Under the pieces are notes generated by a model. It saw only the letters and a list, made by a program, of their open reading frames with translations, ran no database searches and was not told the origin of the DNA. DNA of 64,000 nucleotides from Niastella koreensis GR20-10 (GTDB lineage: Bacteria > Bacteroidota > Bacteroidia > Chitinophagales > Chitinophagaceae): assembly GCF_000246855.1 (NCBI RefSeq), contig NC_016609.1, forward strand, positions 8,630,744 to 8,694,743, read 5' to 3'. Shown here one piece after another: positions 52,973 to 62,243 of the stretch; position 1 is the stretch's first letter, and the number at the start of each line of letters is the position of its first letter. The position numbers and the translations under genes are program-made.

Positions 52973-54574
52973 CTAGTTTTTGCTGAAAGTCTTTTCGGAT
53001 CTTAAGAATTTTATCGAGGTTACCAGCTGCCGCAGTTCCACTCTTTCTGTTTTCTTCAATCCTATAAAGTAAAATGAAATAAAAGAAGTAAGAAAGGCAG
53101 CGGGCGCCAGCAGTGCCAATTGATAGAACGTAAATACATCGGTGAGGGTAGCCAGCCAAACGGCAAGGCCTAATAGAACAAAAGAAGTAAAAAATGGCCG
53201 GTAACCAATTCTGAACTCACTGTGCGCCCCTGACTGCATAATACCGGCCAGTATTTTTCGTTGCCCGATAAACAGGAACATGCGACTGATGATAAGTGCC
53301 AGGCAAAGACCAGCAATGCCCCATTGCCTTGCGAACAGGATGCCAAAACCTGCAAAGAGCGCACCCGAGATAAGGGTAAGAAAAACTTTTCTCTTAATAT
53401 CCAGCGTAGCGCTGATGATGCAGGCATCGTTTTTCACAAAGGTGTCCTGCATAATGGTGATCATGATCATGATATTCGCCAGCTTGCCGGCAAAATGTTC
53501 CTTACCTACCCAAACTTTTAAAAAGGAATGATTGAAAATAATAACGGTGACGGCAAAAGCGGTAGTCAGTAAAAGGGTCACGCTGTTTATCTTTTTTCTT
53601 ACACTATTTATTTTGTCGTATTCTTTTAAGCCCAACAGTTTTCCAACACCCGGCATTATACCAAGGATGAATCTGTTTATGATACCCTGTAAGGCCATTG
53701 GGATAAACTTGGTGAGGGTATAATAGGTAACCGTTACGGGACTGGTGATGATACCTAACAGTAGTTTATCACTGTTGCTGTTCACTACATTGGCGCCTGC
53801 ATCGGCCAGGTACCAGGCGCTTAATTTCCCGAACCGCAAAATATTCGCGCGGGATGGCCTTTTGATCCCGAACCAGCCAATATTCTTTTTTACCACTGCA
53901 TAAAACGAGAGCCCGGTAAGCGCGGTGTCAACGAGTTGAACAGCTGCCAGTCCTACCAAACCATACCCCATCTTAATCATCAATACTTTTAATCCACCGC
54001 CTATGATCACAATGCCGGCACGCAGGCCCATCCGTTTAAAAGAGAGGTTCATGCCCCGCAGGATGGCTTCAAACAATTCAAAGAACTTGAAAACGATCAG
54101 GGAGAACACCAACAGGGCGCAGGCGGTCCTGATGAGGGTATAATTTTCCAGGCCGGCGTGCGTAATAACCGGGGCATACCAGGAAATAATGCTGCCTCCT
54201 ATCAGTAACACCGGCATAACGCAAAGCAATACTATAAAGGCGGCTCCGGCATCACTTCTCAATTCCTCCACAGAAGCCACATCTTTTTTTTGTGCAACCG
54301 TCCATTTCAACACCTGCGACGTACGGGTATCGGTAATGTTGATATATCCCGTTAACTGGCCAAGCATTTGCCAGATGCCGAATAGAGAGCTGCCTAATCC
54401 GCTAACAATAAATGGATTTACAAACAAACCGGTGAGCCGGTTGGCTATATAATCTAATAAACTGGAAAGCGTATTCAGGTAGGCACGTTGCCTCAGGTTT
54501 TCTTTTTTGCCTTCGCTTTTTTTACTGGAAACAATTGGGTCGGTTGGGTTATTTACCAAAGGTTCGGTGATCAT
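52973..54574 (-). CDS. Wzx-like polysaccharide flippase
   Basis: 533 residues with about 12-14 transmembrane segments, MATE/PST fold. It has a long polar N-terminus (about 1-35) and a basic loop between the two bundles (about 325-350, KLLGLKEYDKINSVRKKI). It would move the undecaprenyl-linked repeat unit across the inner membrane. Identity rests on topology and locus position more than on motifs. It lies between the epimerase and the first glycosyltransferase. Confidence 0.87.
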   Translation of the reverse strand: MITEPLVNNPTDPIVSSKKSEGKKENLRQRAYLNTLSSLLDYIANRLTGLFVNPFIVSGLGSSLFGIWQMLGQLTGYINITDTRTSQVLKWTVAQKKDVASVEELRSDAGAAFIVLLCVMPVLLIGGSIISWYAPVITHAGLENYTLIRTACALLVFSLIVFKFFELFEAILRGMNLSFKRMGLRAGIVIIGGGLKVLMIKMGYGLVGLAAVQLVDTALTGLSFYAVVKKNIGWFGIKRPSRANILRFGKLSAWYLADAGANVVNSNSDKLLLGIITSPVTVTYYTLTKFIPMALQGIINRFILGIMPGVGKLLGLKEYDKINSVRKKINSVTLLLTTAFAVTVIIFNHSFLKVWVGKEHFAGKLANIMIMITIMQDTFVKNDACIISATLDIKRKVFLTLISGALFAGFGILFARQWGIAGLCLALIISRMFLFIGQRKILAGIMQSGAHSEFRIGYRPFFTSFVLLGLAVWLATLTDVFTFYQLALLAPAAFLTSFISFYFIGLKKTERVELRQLVTSIKFLRSEKTFSKN

Positions 54575-54592
54575 GGCGATAATTAATTGTTG

Positions 54593-55669
54593 TTACATAT
54601 GAACCATTTCCAACTGTTCAATGGCATAAAATTCCCTGTACCACCTGATGAATTCTTTTATACCCGTTTGCAGGGAAGTGGATGGCCGGTATTGAAAGTT
54701 AGCGGCGAGTTCGTTTATATCGGCCCAGGTGGTTTGCACTTCACATTTTTCGCCGGTCTTCATCTCTATTTTTGCATGCTTATCGCAATTCTTTTCTATC
54801 TCCCTGATAAAATCCATCAGCTCAACCGGGTTGTCGTTGCCGATATTATAAAGCCGATAGGGCGCTATGGAACCGGAGGGATCGGCGTACAGTGCGTTCC
54901 ACTCCTTATCCGGAGTGGCTGGTTTGTCCAGTACGCGCACAATACCTTCTACAATATCATCTATGTAGGTGAAGTCCCGCTTCATTTTGCCCTCGTTGAA
55001 CACGGTAATGGGTTGCCCTTTCATAATGGCGTCGGCAAAAAGGAAGTAAGCCATGTCGGGACGGCCCCAGGGCCCATATACCGTAAAAAAGCGCAAACCG
55101 GTGGTGGGCAGATTGAATAAGTAACTGTACGTATGCGCCATCAGTTCGTTCGACTTTTTGGTGGCCGCGTATAATGAAATAGGGTGGCCAATGCTTTGGT
55201 TAACCGAGAATGGCATTTGTTCATTTAACCCATACACGCTCGATGAACTTGCATACACCAGGTGTTGAATGGCATGGTGCCGGCAGGCTTCCAGCATATT
55301 GAGGAATCCCACTACGTTCGATTGAATACATACATCGGGGTTGTTGATCGAGTATCGTACGCCTGCCTGCGCCGCCAAATGAACCACCATGTCAAATTTC
55401 TCCTTTCTAAAGAGTCCCATCAGCATTTGTTTATCTTCCAGGCTCAGCTTAATAAACCTGTAATTGCCATACTTGCTGCTGCTTAACATTCTGTTCCATT
55501 CAATGCTGTTTTTGTTGATGCCATTCTCAGCTAACCGTGCATATTTTAAATTGGTATCGTAATATTCATTGATGTTATCAAGACCTACTACATGCTCTCC
55601 GCGTTCCAGCAATTTTCTGGTAAGAAAATATCCGATGAAACCGGCACTACCTGTTATCAGTATGTTCAT
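54593..55669 (-). CDS. UDP-glucuronate 4-epimerase-like SDR
   Basis: 358 residues. NAD site TGSAGFIGYFL, then GLDNINEYYDTNLKYARL, a block typical of UDP-glucuronate 4-epimerases (UDP-GlcA to UDP-GalA). The catalytic residues are all present: ASSSSVYG and the Y-x-x-x-K in ISLYAATKKSNE. The C-terminal part has MKRDFTYIDDIVEGIVR. The gene overlaps the Wzc stop by 4 bp (ATGA), so the two are translationally coupled. It contrasts with the other epimerase-like gene of the operon, which lost these residues. Confidence 0.88.
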   Translation of the reverse strand: MNILITGSAGFIGYFLTRKLLERGEHVVGLDNINEYYDTNLKYARLAENGINKNSIEWNRMLSSSKYGNYRFIKLSLEDKQMLMGLFRKEKFDMVVHLAAQAGVRYSINNPDVCIQSNVVGFLNMLEACRHHAIQHLVYASSSSVYGLNEQMPFSVNQSIGHPISLYAATKKSNELMAHTYSYLFNLPTTGLRFFTVYGPWGRPDMAYFLFADAIMKGQPITVFNEGKMKRDFTYIDDIVEGIVRVLDKPATPDKEWNALYADPSGSIAPYRLYNIGNDNPVELMDFIREIEKNCDKHAKIEMKTGEKCEVQTTWADINELAANFQYRPSTSLQTGIKEFIRWYREFYAIEQLEMVHM

Positions 55670-58101
55670 ACCCGTATTTTTTTATCTTTTTTGGGAAAAT
55701 GAAAGATCTTCTGGAATTTGGATCTCTTTTCCCGGTCGCGATAAACGTTTTCGTACCCATAGCCATAACTATAGCCATACATTTTCTTCATAACGCCTCT
55801 CGATCTGATGCCGTTGAACACGATGCGTGGATTCTTCAGCGCCTTGAACTTGTTGTTATTGTCGAGTATCTGCACCATGGTTTTTGGGGTGCGGTTATGC
55901 CTGATAATAAACAGGGTGATATCGCAGAACCCGGAAAATGTATAGGAGTCTGAAACCGGGTCAATGGGAGAGGCATCCAGCACAATATAATCGAAGGTGT
56001 CGTTGAGGTAATCGATCAGGATATCGAGCCTGCCGCTCAGGATCAGTTCCCGGGAATGTTCTTCGCCCCGGCCCGCGCTCACCACATACAGATTTTTAAC
56101 TTCGGTGGTTGAAATTATTTCCTCGGGTGTTTTTGCCCCATCCAAAAATTCAGCTACACCTGCCTGCTGGTCGATGCCCATGATGGCGGAGGTCCTTGGT
56201 TTCCTGATATCCAGGTCAACCAGTACTACTTTATTGCCAGCCAGTGCCAGGCTGGTGGCCAGGCTGGTGCTTATATAGGTTTTGCCTTCACCGGCAACAC
56301 TGGAGGTAACCAGGATTCGTTTTATCTTGATCTCTTTTTTGCGGCCGAATAAACCGATAGAAGCCCGCAGGTGCCTGAACTGTTCGGCAACAATAGATAC
56401 CCTGGAGGTGCTTTTCAGCAGGGACTCCTTGTCCTTGGTGGCGGAGATCTCTGCAATCACCGGTACACTGGTAAGCGATTCTATTTCCGACCTGAACAGG
56501 ATCCTCTTGTTCATCATTTCCTTGAGGGACACAAAGCCAACGCCCAGCCCCCCAAATAGCGCAAGCGCCATAAAGTATGTAAGCAGCTTTTTGGGACTAA
56601 CCGGAAGGATGGAAGAATTGGCAAAGTCAATGATCTTGCTGTCCGAAGTGGCGCTTGAACTGGCCAGGGCAGTTTGCTCACGTTTTTCGAGCAGAAAAGA
56701 ATAAATCCCTTTCTTGGTCGCCTGCTCGCGGCTGATGGCCATCAATTCCCTTTCTTTTTGCGGAATGGTGCGCAGCATGGAATTATAGTCATTGCTTGTG
56801 GATGCAAGATTCCTTTTACCTGCTTCCAGGCTAATACGGTAGTTCCTTAATTTTTCAAGTACCAGTGGCCGCAGTGCTTCAATCTCTTTGGCAGCGCTAG
56901 TGGCCGCTGGATTATTTACCGTGGTGGTTTTCAACAGGGATTCATATTCAACTCTTTTGCTGTATAGTTTCGACATCAGGTCGCTTAGTATCGGGTCGGC
57001 AATGCCTAACGTAGAAGGTATAAGGTCGCCCGTGTTCGATTTTTGATTCACATAGTTTTCCATTTCATCAACGGCGGCTATCTGCATGCTCAGGTCTGCA
57101 ATTTTCCGGTCATTGTCACCCACATTATCGAGGTACATTTTGCCTTGTTCGCCCAGATCAACCACGCCTTTGTCGGTCCTGAACGTTTGTACCACGCTTT
57201 CAATTGAGTCAAGCTCTCTTTCCACTTTTCCAAGCCGGACTTCAATAAAATTAAGTGTGTTGGTGGCCTGGTCCTGCTTTTCATCGATGGATTGCTGGGT
57301 ATAATCGGTCAGCAATCTGTTCAGAATGTCTTCTCCCCGCTTTGGGATCTCATCACGTAGCGTAAGGTCAATGGTGCTTGACAATTTATTGGGCGAAACT
57401 ACAAGGAGATTGAGGAGCAATCCCGGCACCACATCTTTGGTTTTGTTCAGATTGAAGAACAGGGGTCCAACAGGTTTTGAGGTTTGCCTTTCATTGGGCA
57501 TGAATTTCACGACGCCCCAGCGTGTCTGGCACCACTCCCTAAGCGGGTATTTCTTGTTCTCGATAACTACCTCTTTCACTTTGTCTTTGTACCCATTATG
57601 GGCTACCTGCATTTCTTTGGGTGAATAATAATTCACCGCTATGGCGATATCAGTATCCCCGGTCTCCGTCAACTCGTCTGGGTTCCTTGCCACTATAGAG
57701 ACCGGAGAACTGATGTAGGCGGAGGTCTCATTAAATTTCCACTGGCTGAAATCGATTCCCTCATAGATAGGCGCATATAAATGCAACTGGTTAACTACAT
57801 CTGTCATCAGCGTTTTTGACTGAAGGACCTCAATTTCATTTTCAGCAATATTTTGCATAGGATAAACCTGTAGTGCTTCCATGGCGCCCGATTCATCCAC
57901 ACCCTTTTTATTATCTTTAACCATTACTGTGGCATAGCTTTCATATTGCTTTACCGCCACAAAGTTTATATATGCCCATGCGGCCGCCAGGCCAACAACC
58001 GTAAGTATGAGAAATAATGGCCAGTAGGGTAAATACCAGTTAATGATCAGCGAACCGATATTCTTTTCGCTTTTCGACTTTGAGTTTATATTAGTTTGCA
58101 T
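55666..58101 (-). CDS. Polysaccharide co-polymerase and tyrosine autokinase (Wzc/BY-kinase)
   Basis: 811 residues. A Wzz-type chain-length domain lies between transmembrane helices at about 21-45 and 497-517, with a long coiled-coil periplasmic part (about 290-460). The cytoplasmic kinase follows: Walker A SSVAGEGKTY (about 600), Walker A' VLVDLDIRKPR and Walker B-like YIVLDASPID. The C-terminal Tyr cluster YGYSYGYGYENVY is the autophosphorylation site. It controls EPS chain length and couples polymerisation to export with the adjacent Wza. Confidence 0.94.
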   Translation of the reverse strand: MQTNINSKSKSEKNIGSLIINWYLPYWPLFLILTVVGLAAAWAYINFVAVKQYESYATVMVKDNKKGVDESGAMEALQVYPMQNIAENEIEVLQSKTLMTDVVNQLHLYAPIYEGIDFSQWKFNETSAYISSPVSIVARNPDELTETGDTDIAIAVNYYSPKEMQVAHNGYKDKVKEVVIENKKYPLREWCQTRWGVVKFMPNERQTSKPVGPLFFNLNKTKDVVPGLLLNLLVVSPNKLSSTIDLTLRDEIPKRGEDILNRLLTDYTQQSIDEKQDQATNTLNFIEVRLGKVERELDSIESVVQTFRTDKGVVDLGEQGKMYLDNVGDNDRKIADLSMQIAAVDEMENYVNQKSNTGDLIPSTLGIADPILSDLMSKLYSKRVEYESLLKTTTVNNPAATSAAKEIEALRPLVLEKLRNYRISLEAGKRNLASTSNDYNSMLRTIPQKERELMAISREQATKKGIYSFLLEKREQTALASSSATSDSKIIDFANSSILPVSPKKLLTYFMALALFGGLGVGFVSLKEMMNKRILFRSEIESLTSVPVIAEISATKDKESLLKSTSRVSIVAEQFRHLRASIGLFGRKKEIKIKRILVTSSVAGEGKTYISTSLATSLALAGNKVVLVDLDIRKPRTSAIMGIDQQAGVAEFLDGAKTPEEIISTTEVKNLYVVSAGRGEEHSRELILSGRLDILIDYLNDTFDYIVLDASPIDPVSDSYTFSGFCDITLFIIRHNRTPKTMVQILDNNNKFKALKNPRIVFNGIRSRGVMKKMYGYSYGYGYENVYRDREKRSKFQKIFHFPKKDKKIRV

Positions 58102-58103
58102 AA

Positions 58104-58925
58104 TTAATTTCTTGTAATGTGGTCAACCATAACAACCGATAAAGAGAGTGCAGCAAGAACAGCCGGCAGCCAGGTTTTAGCATTGCCATTGGCGTTTACT
58201 TTAGTCTTGTTAGGTTCAACGTAAACGATGTCGTTGGTTTTGAGGTTATAATAAGGCGACTTCAGGATCTCGTCATTATTCAGGTTCAGCCTTTTGGTAA
58301 TTCTTTTTCCGCCTTCTTCCCTAATCAGCACTACGTTATCTCTTTTGGCATATACCGTCATGTCGCCGGCAAAACCCAGGGCTTCCAGGATGTTTATTTT
58401 TTCGTCTGGCGCATTGATCACCATGGGACGGGCTACTTCGCCCAGTACCGTTACTTTAAAATTCAGGTACCGCACGCTTACCACCGGTTGCATCAGGAAT
58501 TTGTTGTCGACAAGCAGGTCGGTTATTTTATCTTTCAATTCCTTTTTGGTTAGCCCGGCAGCTTTTATGCGGCCCAACATGGGAATGTCTATATAGCCAT
58601 CCTGGTCAACCAGGTATCCATAGGCCTGCGTGCTGGTGTAGCCTACTAATTGGGTGCTTACGGATATAGCTGTGTTAAAGGGCTGACTGGCTATTGCATT
58701 GGGGCTTGAGACCGTTATGCTTAGCAGGTCGTTTCTTTGAATGACTGGTTCCAGTTTATCATAAATGCTAACCTCCGAATCTTTGGCATCTTTCAGATAA
58801 ACAACGCTTTTCGTACTGGCACAGGAAGAGAGCAAGAGGCTGCATACCAGCACTGCCAATGCAGTACTGTAAAAACAGTTTGGTTGGGTAACCCTGTTTT
58901 CTTTTTGAATATTCTCCGAGTTCAC
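58104..58925 (-). CDS. Wza-like polysaccharide export lipoprotein
   Basis: 273 residues, starting at a GTG (58925); no in-frame ATG precedes the signal. The lipoprotein signal ends in LLLSSCAS at about residues 33-36. A polysaccharide export (PES) domain (about 60-140) and an SLBB domain (about 150-230; KVTVLGEVARP) follow, and a C-terminal hydrophobic helix (about 248-265) would cross the outer membrane. It is the EPS exit channel, immediately upstream of wzc. Confidence 0.93.
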   Translation of the reverse strand: MNSENIQKENRVTQPNCFYSTALAVLVCSLLLSSCASTKSVVYLKDAKDSEVSIYDKLEPVIQRNDLLSITVSSPNAIASQPFNTAISVSTQLVGYTSTQAYGYLVDQDGYIDIPMLGRIKAAGLTKKELKDKITDLLVDNKFLMQPVVSVRYLNFKVTVLGEVARPMVINAPDEKINILEALGFAGDMTVYAKRDNVVLIREEGGKRITKRLNLNNDEILKSPYYNLKTNDIVYVEPNKTKVNANGNAKTWLPAVLAALSLSVVMVDHITRN

Positions 58926-58984
58926 GATAAAATTATTGAAGTGAATAAATAGGAATGACTACGATGAAAGAAGAGATCGGTTAT

Positions 58985-59494
58985 TCAGCGTTTACTTTTA
59001 ACAACTTCAACATGTGATTTAGGTATTTCGGCTACCATTACATAGCCTAAGGAAGGTAATAACACTCTTACCGTTTTGTCAAGCACTTCAATCACTTTCC
59101 CTTCCTGCTCAATGAAGATCCCATACTTTATGCGGATGGTATCATTGATGTCCACATCCAATTTTTCCAGGCGTACATTGATGTGATCGATAAGGAAATT
59201 CCTGATCAGGTCAATTTCCGAATCCCTGATAACAGCGGGTTTGCCCATATAACTAACGTAATTGAGTACCCCTTCTGTTTGCAGTACCGGTATTCGTTCT
59301 TTATTAGTTAGTCTTACAAATACATAGCAGGTGAATAAGGGCTCCAGGATAATTTTTTTCCGGTCGCTCCACTGCCGTTCTACCCGGTTAAGCGGACAAT
59401 AGTTTTCAATTTTTTTTCGAGTCAGAAGGTCCGCGACCTTTTTTTCCCACTTGGAATGGGTATACACCGCATACCAATTCTTTGCCGGTTCCAT
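58985..59494 (-). CDS. UpxY/NusG-like transcription antiterminator of the EPS operon
   Basis: 169 residues from the ATG at 59494 (MEPAKNWYAVYTH). A longer frame begins with GTG at 59590 but its extra 32 residues are unlike the family. The NusG N-terminal (NGN) domain spans about 5-110 (WYAVYTHSKWEKKVADLL, FTCYVFVRL); a KOW-like beta domain forms the C-terminus (IEQEGKVIEVLDKTVRVLL). In Bacteroides, UpxY proteins bind the 5' leader of their own capsule operon and prevent early termination. It is the first gene of this EPS operon, which fits that role. The leader contains hairpins and a repeated 17-mer. Confidence 0.85.
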   Translation of the reverse strand: MEPAKNWYAVYTHSKWEKKVADLLTRKKIENYCPLNRVERQWSDRKKIILEPLFTCYVFVRLTNKERIPVLQTEGVLNYVSYMGKPAVIRDSEIDLIRNFLIDHINVRLEKLDVDINDTIRIKYGIFIEQEGKVIEVLDKTVRVLLPSLGYVMVAEIPKSHVEVVKSKR

Positions 59495-60300
59495 AAGTAA
59501 TAATTTTGTGAAGGTTGCACGATATAAATGCGAGTAACATGCCCCTTGGGGCTCATCCTGTCCTGGCGAACGAAAGGCTTCGCCAATCACAATCCCCGTG
59601 TTACCTGGGATATAGAAATAGTTATGCTTGTTCCTTTAATAGGGAATGGTTACACGAAAGAAAACTGTCTATTACAGCATTGGGTATGTGAAAAAATGAT
59701 GTGATTTGGATAGTGGACCGGTAAAGGATTATACAGAGCGAGGATATTTAATTAATACAGATGTATTGAAATAACAGTAGATATAATTTTATAACGTCAC
59801 TCTATAGTGGAGAGTGAATAAAGGGCTTCGCCAATCATATTCCCATCGCCTGGAATTGATAAATTACACGTATGTATTGGTATGCGATAATGGATAAATG
59901 GATCAAACGCGGGTAGTGGAAAATATTAGCACGAAATGCGGATAATGGATGAAGATAAAATCAGTACGCAGGAAGACAGATGCTAAAATCAGACCGCTAT
60001 TTTATATCAGGGATTTATTTAGAGGCACTTTTTTATTTCACATTCCATTCGACTCATCTTACAAACAGAGGTAATTATTTTCAATACTTGTGGTTATTAC
60101 CAATCTCAATTTCAAAGTAAATTTAAAGGGATTTTTTCAATACTCAACCAAAAAAAATCAAGTTTAATCTGACAAATATTTTTGAATTCTCTATGCATTA
60201 TCATCGCAGAAACATTAATCTACTTATTTTATGCACTGAATCAATTCGTTCAATAAATTTGATAATTGTCAACAAACAGAAATAGGCAAAAAATAATTGA
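59495..60300 (-). promoter_or_regulatory. Leader and promoter region of the EPS operon
   Basis: This AT-rich region of about 800 bp has no convincing gene. It contains the direct repeat aaaggcttcgccaatca at 59573-59589 and aagggcttcgccaatca at 59821-59837 (one mismatch). The first copy takes part in a hairpin (tggcgaa 59564-59570 with ttcgcca 59579-59585), and another stem gcccc-tt-ggggc lies at 59541-59552. All are upstream of the UpxY ATG in the transcribed direction. Such elements could be the recognition or pausing sites for the UpxY protein (inference). No exact -7 TAnnTTTG was found on this strand. Confidence 0.5.
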
Positions 60301-60330
60301 GTGCTCGATAATTTAAATGAATATAATGCA

Positions 60331-60400
60331 AACGGCAGACGGCAAACAGAAATGAAGCCTGTTGATTTTTCTGCCTTCTGCCGTTTGCCGTCTGCCTGCT
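60331..60400 (-). terminator. Inverted repeat downstream of the third lyase
   Basis: gcagacggcaaac at 60335-60347 is the perfect inverse of gtttgccgtctgc at 60383-60395, and both arms carry further copies of the ggcaga/ggcaaa word. It starts a few bases after the lyase stop codon and can form a strong hairpin in the lyase transcript. There is no clean T run, so it may protect the 3' end rather than terminate. Confidence 0.6.
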
Positions 60401-60403
60401 TCG

Positions 60404-62083
60404 TTATTCCTTCAATAACTTTTTCGTTAATGTTTTACCGTTATACACCATCTTCATTAAATAGGTACCGGCCGGAATGGAGTGTGAAGCAAAACTGGTT
60501 TGGTGGTTTCCCGCCTGCAACCAGCTGTTCACTAACACGGTTACCTGTTTTCCCGTAATGTCATATATTGCCAGCTGAGCATGGCCAGCTGCCGGCAATG
60601 AAAAGCTGATGGTAGTGCTTTCTTTGAACGGATTGGGAAAATTGGTGAGGCCGGTAGTTAAAGCGGGTGGAATGACGGCGGTAGTTTCCTGCCGCGCCGA
60701 AGTGGTGGTTATACTTAATTGCGGCGCATTGCTGCCCGTTTCTTTTGAATTCCATAATAACTGACCCTGGGTCTCCTGTTGATTTTTGAGTACAAAAGAA
60801 ACCTTTGTATGGCCTGCTGCTTTTTCGCTTTGAATATAACTGGTGATATTCCAGTTGTAATACCGGGCAGTGGCATCGGTAACGGTAGCAGTGGCCAGGG
60901 CGGTTGCAGCCGAAGCTGGTTTATTATTCCAGGTGAGGGCCGATTCCGTCCAGCTGGTAGTGGAAACTGCATAAGCGCCAACTACGACATTTACGTCCCT
61001 GCTATCCTGGGTATGCCCGTTCACTTTCAATGTAGCACCGGTAACCGTTCCCGTTACGGCCGACAGATCAAAAGTTACATAAGCCTCGCGGTTATTACCG
61101 GTTTGGCCGGCAGGCGCCAGTTTGGTCACTAATTCAGCAGCGTCGGTTGAACCGAAGGTTGTATTGGCATTCGTTCCGTCCCGTACATAGGCATCCTGTT
61201 GTACGTTCAACGTAGTGGTGCCGGGATTGCCGGGATTGCTGCCAACACTGCTGGGACAAAGACTGGCGCTGCTTTCTGTAATACAGAAATCATTGAACAG
61301 TACCTGCTCGTCGCGCAGTACAGCATCCTTACCGCGGTATACGCCCCATTTGGGCCGGTTGTAGGAGCTGCCATCGCGCCACATATCGATGCTGCTGTTG
61401 GAGTAGGAAAGCAACACGGCCCCGTCGCTGATGCGGGTGAGCGTGATCTCGAACGTTCCTGCGCTGCCATCACTGCTTTTGTATTTTACATAGGCTTCCA
61501 CCCAATTGCCTTTAAAGGGGGCCAGATCGGCTTCTTTAACCGTGCCCAGGCTGCCGCTCCCTTCGCCCGAGCTGTGGATGATCTGGATCTTTTCGGGGCT
61601 GCCGGCCCGGGGAGTGATGGTAATAAGCGGTGCGCCATCATCGCCATTGAACGCTTTTATCTGGAAAATATGGGTGAACCGGCTGGAAGGAATAAAACCG
61701 GCATCCAGTTTAAACTTCCAGCGATAGTAGGCCGTTTGACCCTGCGTATGCTGCATATCGGCCGGCGAGCCATCGCCGCCTTTTATTTCCATACGGGTGC
61801 GGTCTTCATTGGTGCAACGGTCGTCATCGAGCGTTGGATGACTGTGAAATACGAATACATATTTACCCAGCGTATTGTCAAAGGCCTGGGTAACGTGCGG
61901 CCCAAATGAAGGGTGCTTGCAGTCGGGGTTCTCATTCCCGAAACCTTTTGAATCTATCAGGTCATAGGCGGTGCCTGAACCGGTGGCGCTTAAAGTAACC
62001 TGTGCCTGCAATGGTGAGTTGAAAATGAATAGCAGTAAAAAACCAGCGGTTATAACAAACCGTGCAAAATGTATAAGTTTCAT
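60404..62083 (-). CDS. Secreted polysaccharide lyase with DNRLRE/CBM96-like module and T9SS tail
   Basis: 559 residues. A signal peptide (about 1-27, ends SPLQAQ) precedes a heparin-lyase-I/PL20-like jelly roll (about 30-270; RTRMEIKGG, TAYYRWKFKL, FTHIFQIKAFNGDDG). A Gly/Pro-rich linker leads to a DNRLRE-type module (about 288-455; QQDAYVRDGTNANTTFG), a group that includes alginate-binding CBM96. The last 80 residues are a type IX secretion sorting domain (FPNPFKESTTISFSLP, YDITGKQV, GTYLMKMVYNGK). It is therefore exported to the cell surface by the T9SS. It lies upstream of the EPS leader on the same strand. Confidence 0.83.
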   Translation of the reverse strand: MKLIHFARFVITAGFLLLFIFNSPLQAQVTLSATGSGTAYDLIDSKGFGNENPDCKHPSFGPHVTQAFDNTLGKYVFVFHSHPTLDDDRCTNEDRTRMEIKGGDGSPADMQHTQGQTAYYRWKFKLDAGFIPSSRFTHIFQIKAFNGDDGAPLITITPRAGSPEKIQIIHSSGEGSGSLGTVKEADLAPFKGNWVEAYVKYKSSDGSAGTFEITLTRISDGAVLLSYSNSSIDMWRDGSSYNRPKWGVYRGKDAVLRDEQVLFNDFCITESSASLCPSSVGSNPGNPGTTTLNVQQDAYVRDGTNANTTFGSTDAAELVTKLAPAGQTGNNREAYVTFDLSAVTGTVTGATLKVNGHTQDSRDVNVVVGAYAVSTTSWTESALTWNNKPASAATALATATVTDATARYYNWNITSYIQSEKAAGHTKVSFVLKNQQETQGQLLWNSKETGSNAPQLSITTTSARQETTAVIPPALTTGLTNFPNPFKESTTISFSLPAAGHAQLAIYDITGKQVTVLVNSWLQAGNHQTSFASHSIPAGTYLMKMVYNGKTLTKKLLKE

Positions 62084-62243
62084 TTTGAATAAGGCGTTTA
62101 AGTGTAAAACAATCGTTGTTGCAGCCGGCTGTTTTTGAAGAAGGTCTTATGAAGTAACAACATTATTTTACCGGGTGTATTCCGGTTGTTAGCGGAGTAG
62201 TAAACTATTTTAGCAAAAGCAACATAGTAACGGCAACGAATAG

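Noticed and set aside
52953-53159. 69-residue N-terminal extension of the glycosyltransferase
   Set aside because: It overlaps the flippase gene and does not resemble a GT4 start. The ATG at 52952 begins a typical GT fold.
61199-61909. Open frame of 236 codons on the + strand
   Set aside because: It lies entirely antisense to the well-supported T9SS lyase, has no recognisable domain, and its composition is what a GC-rich antisense frame gives.
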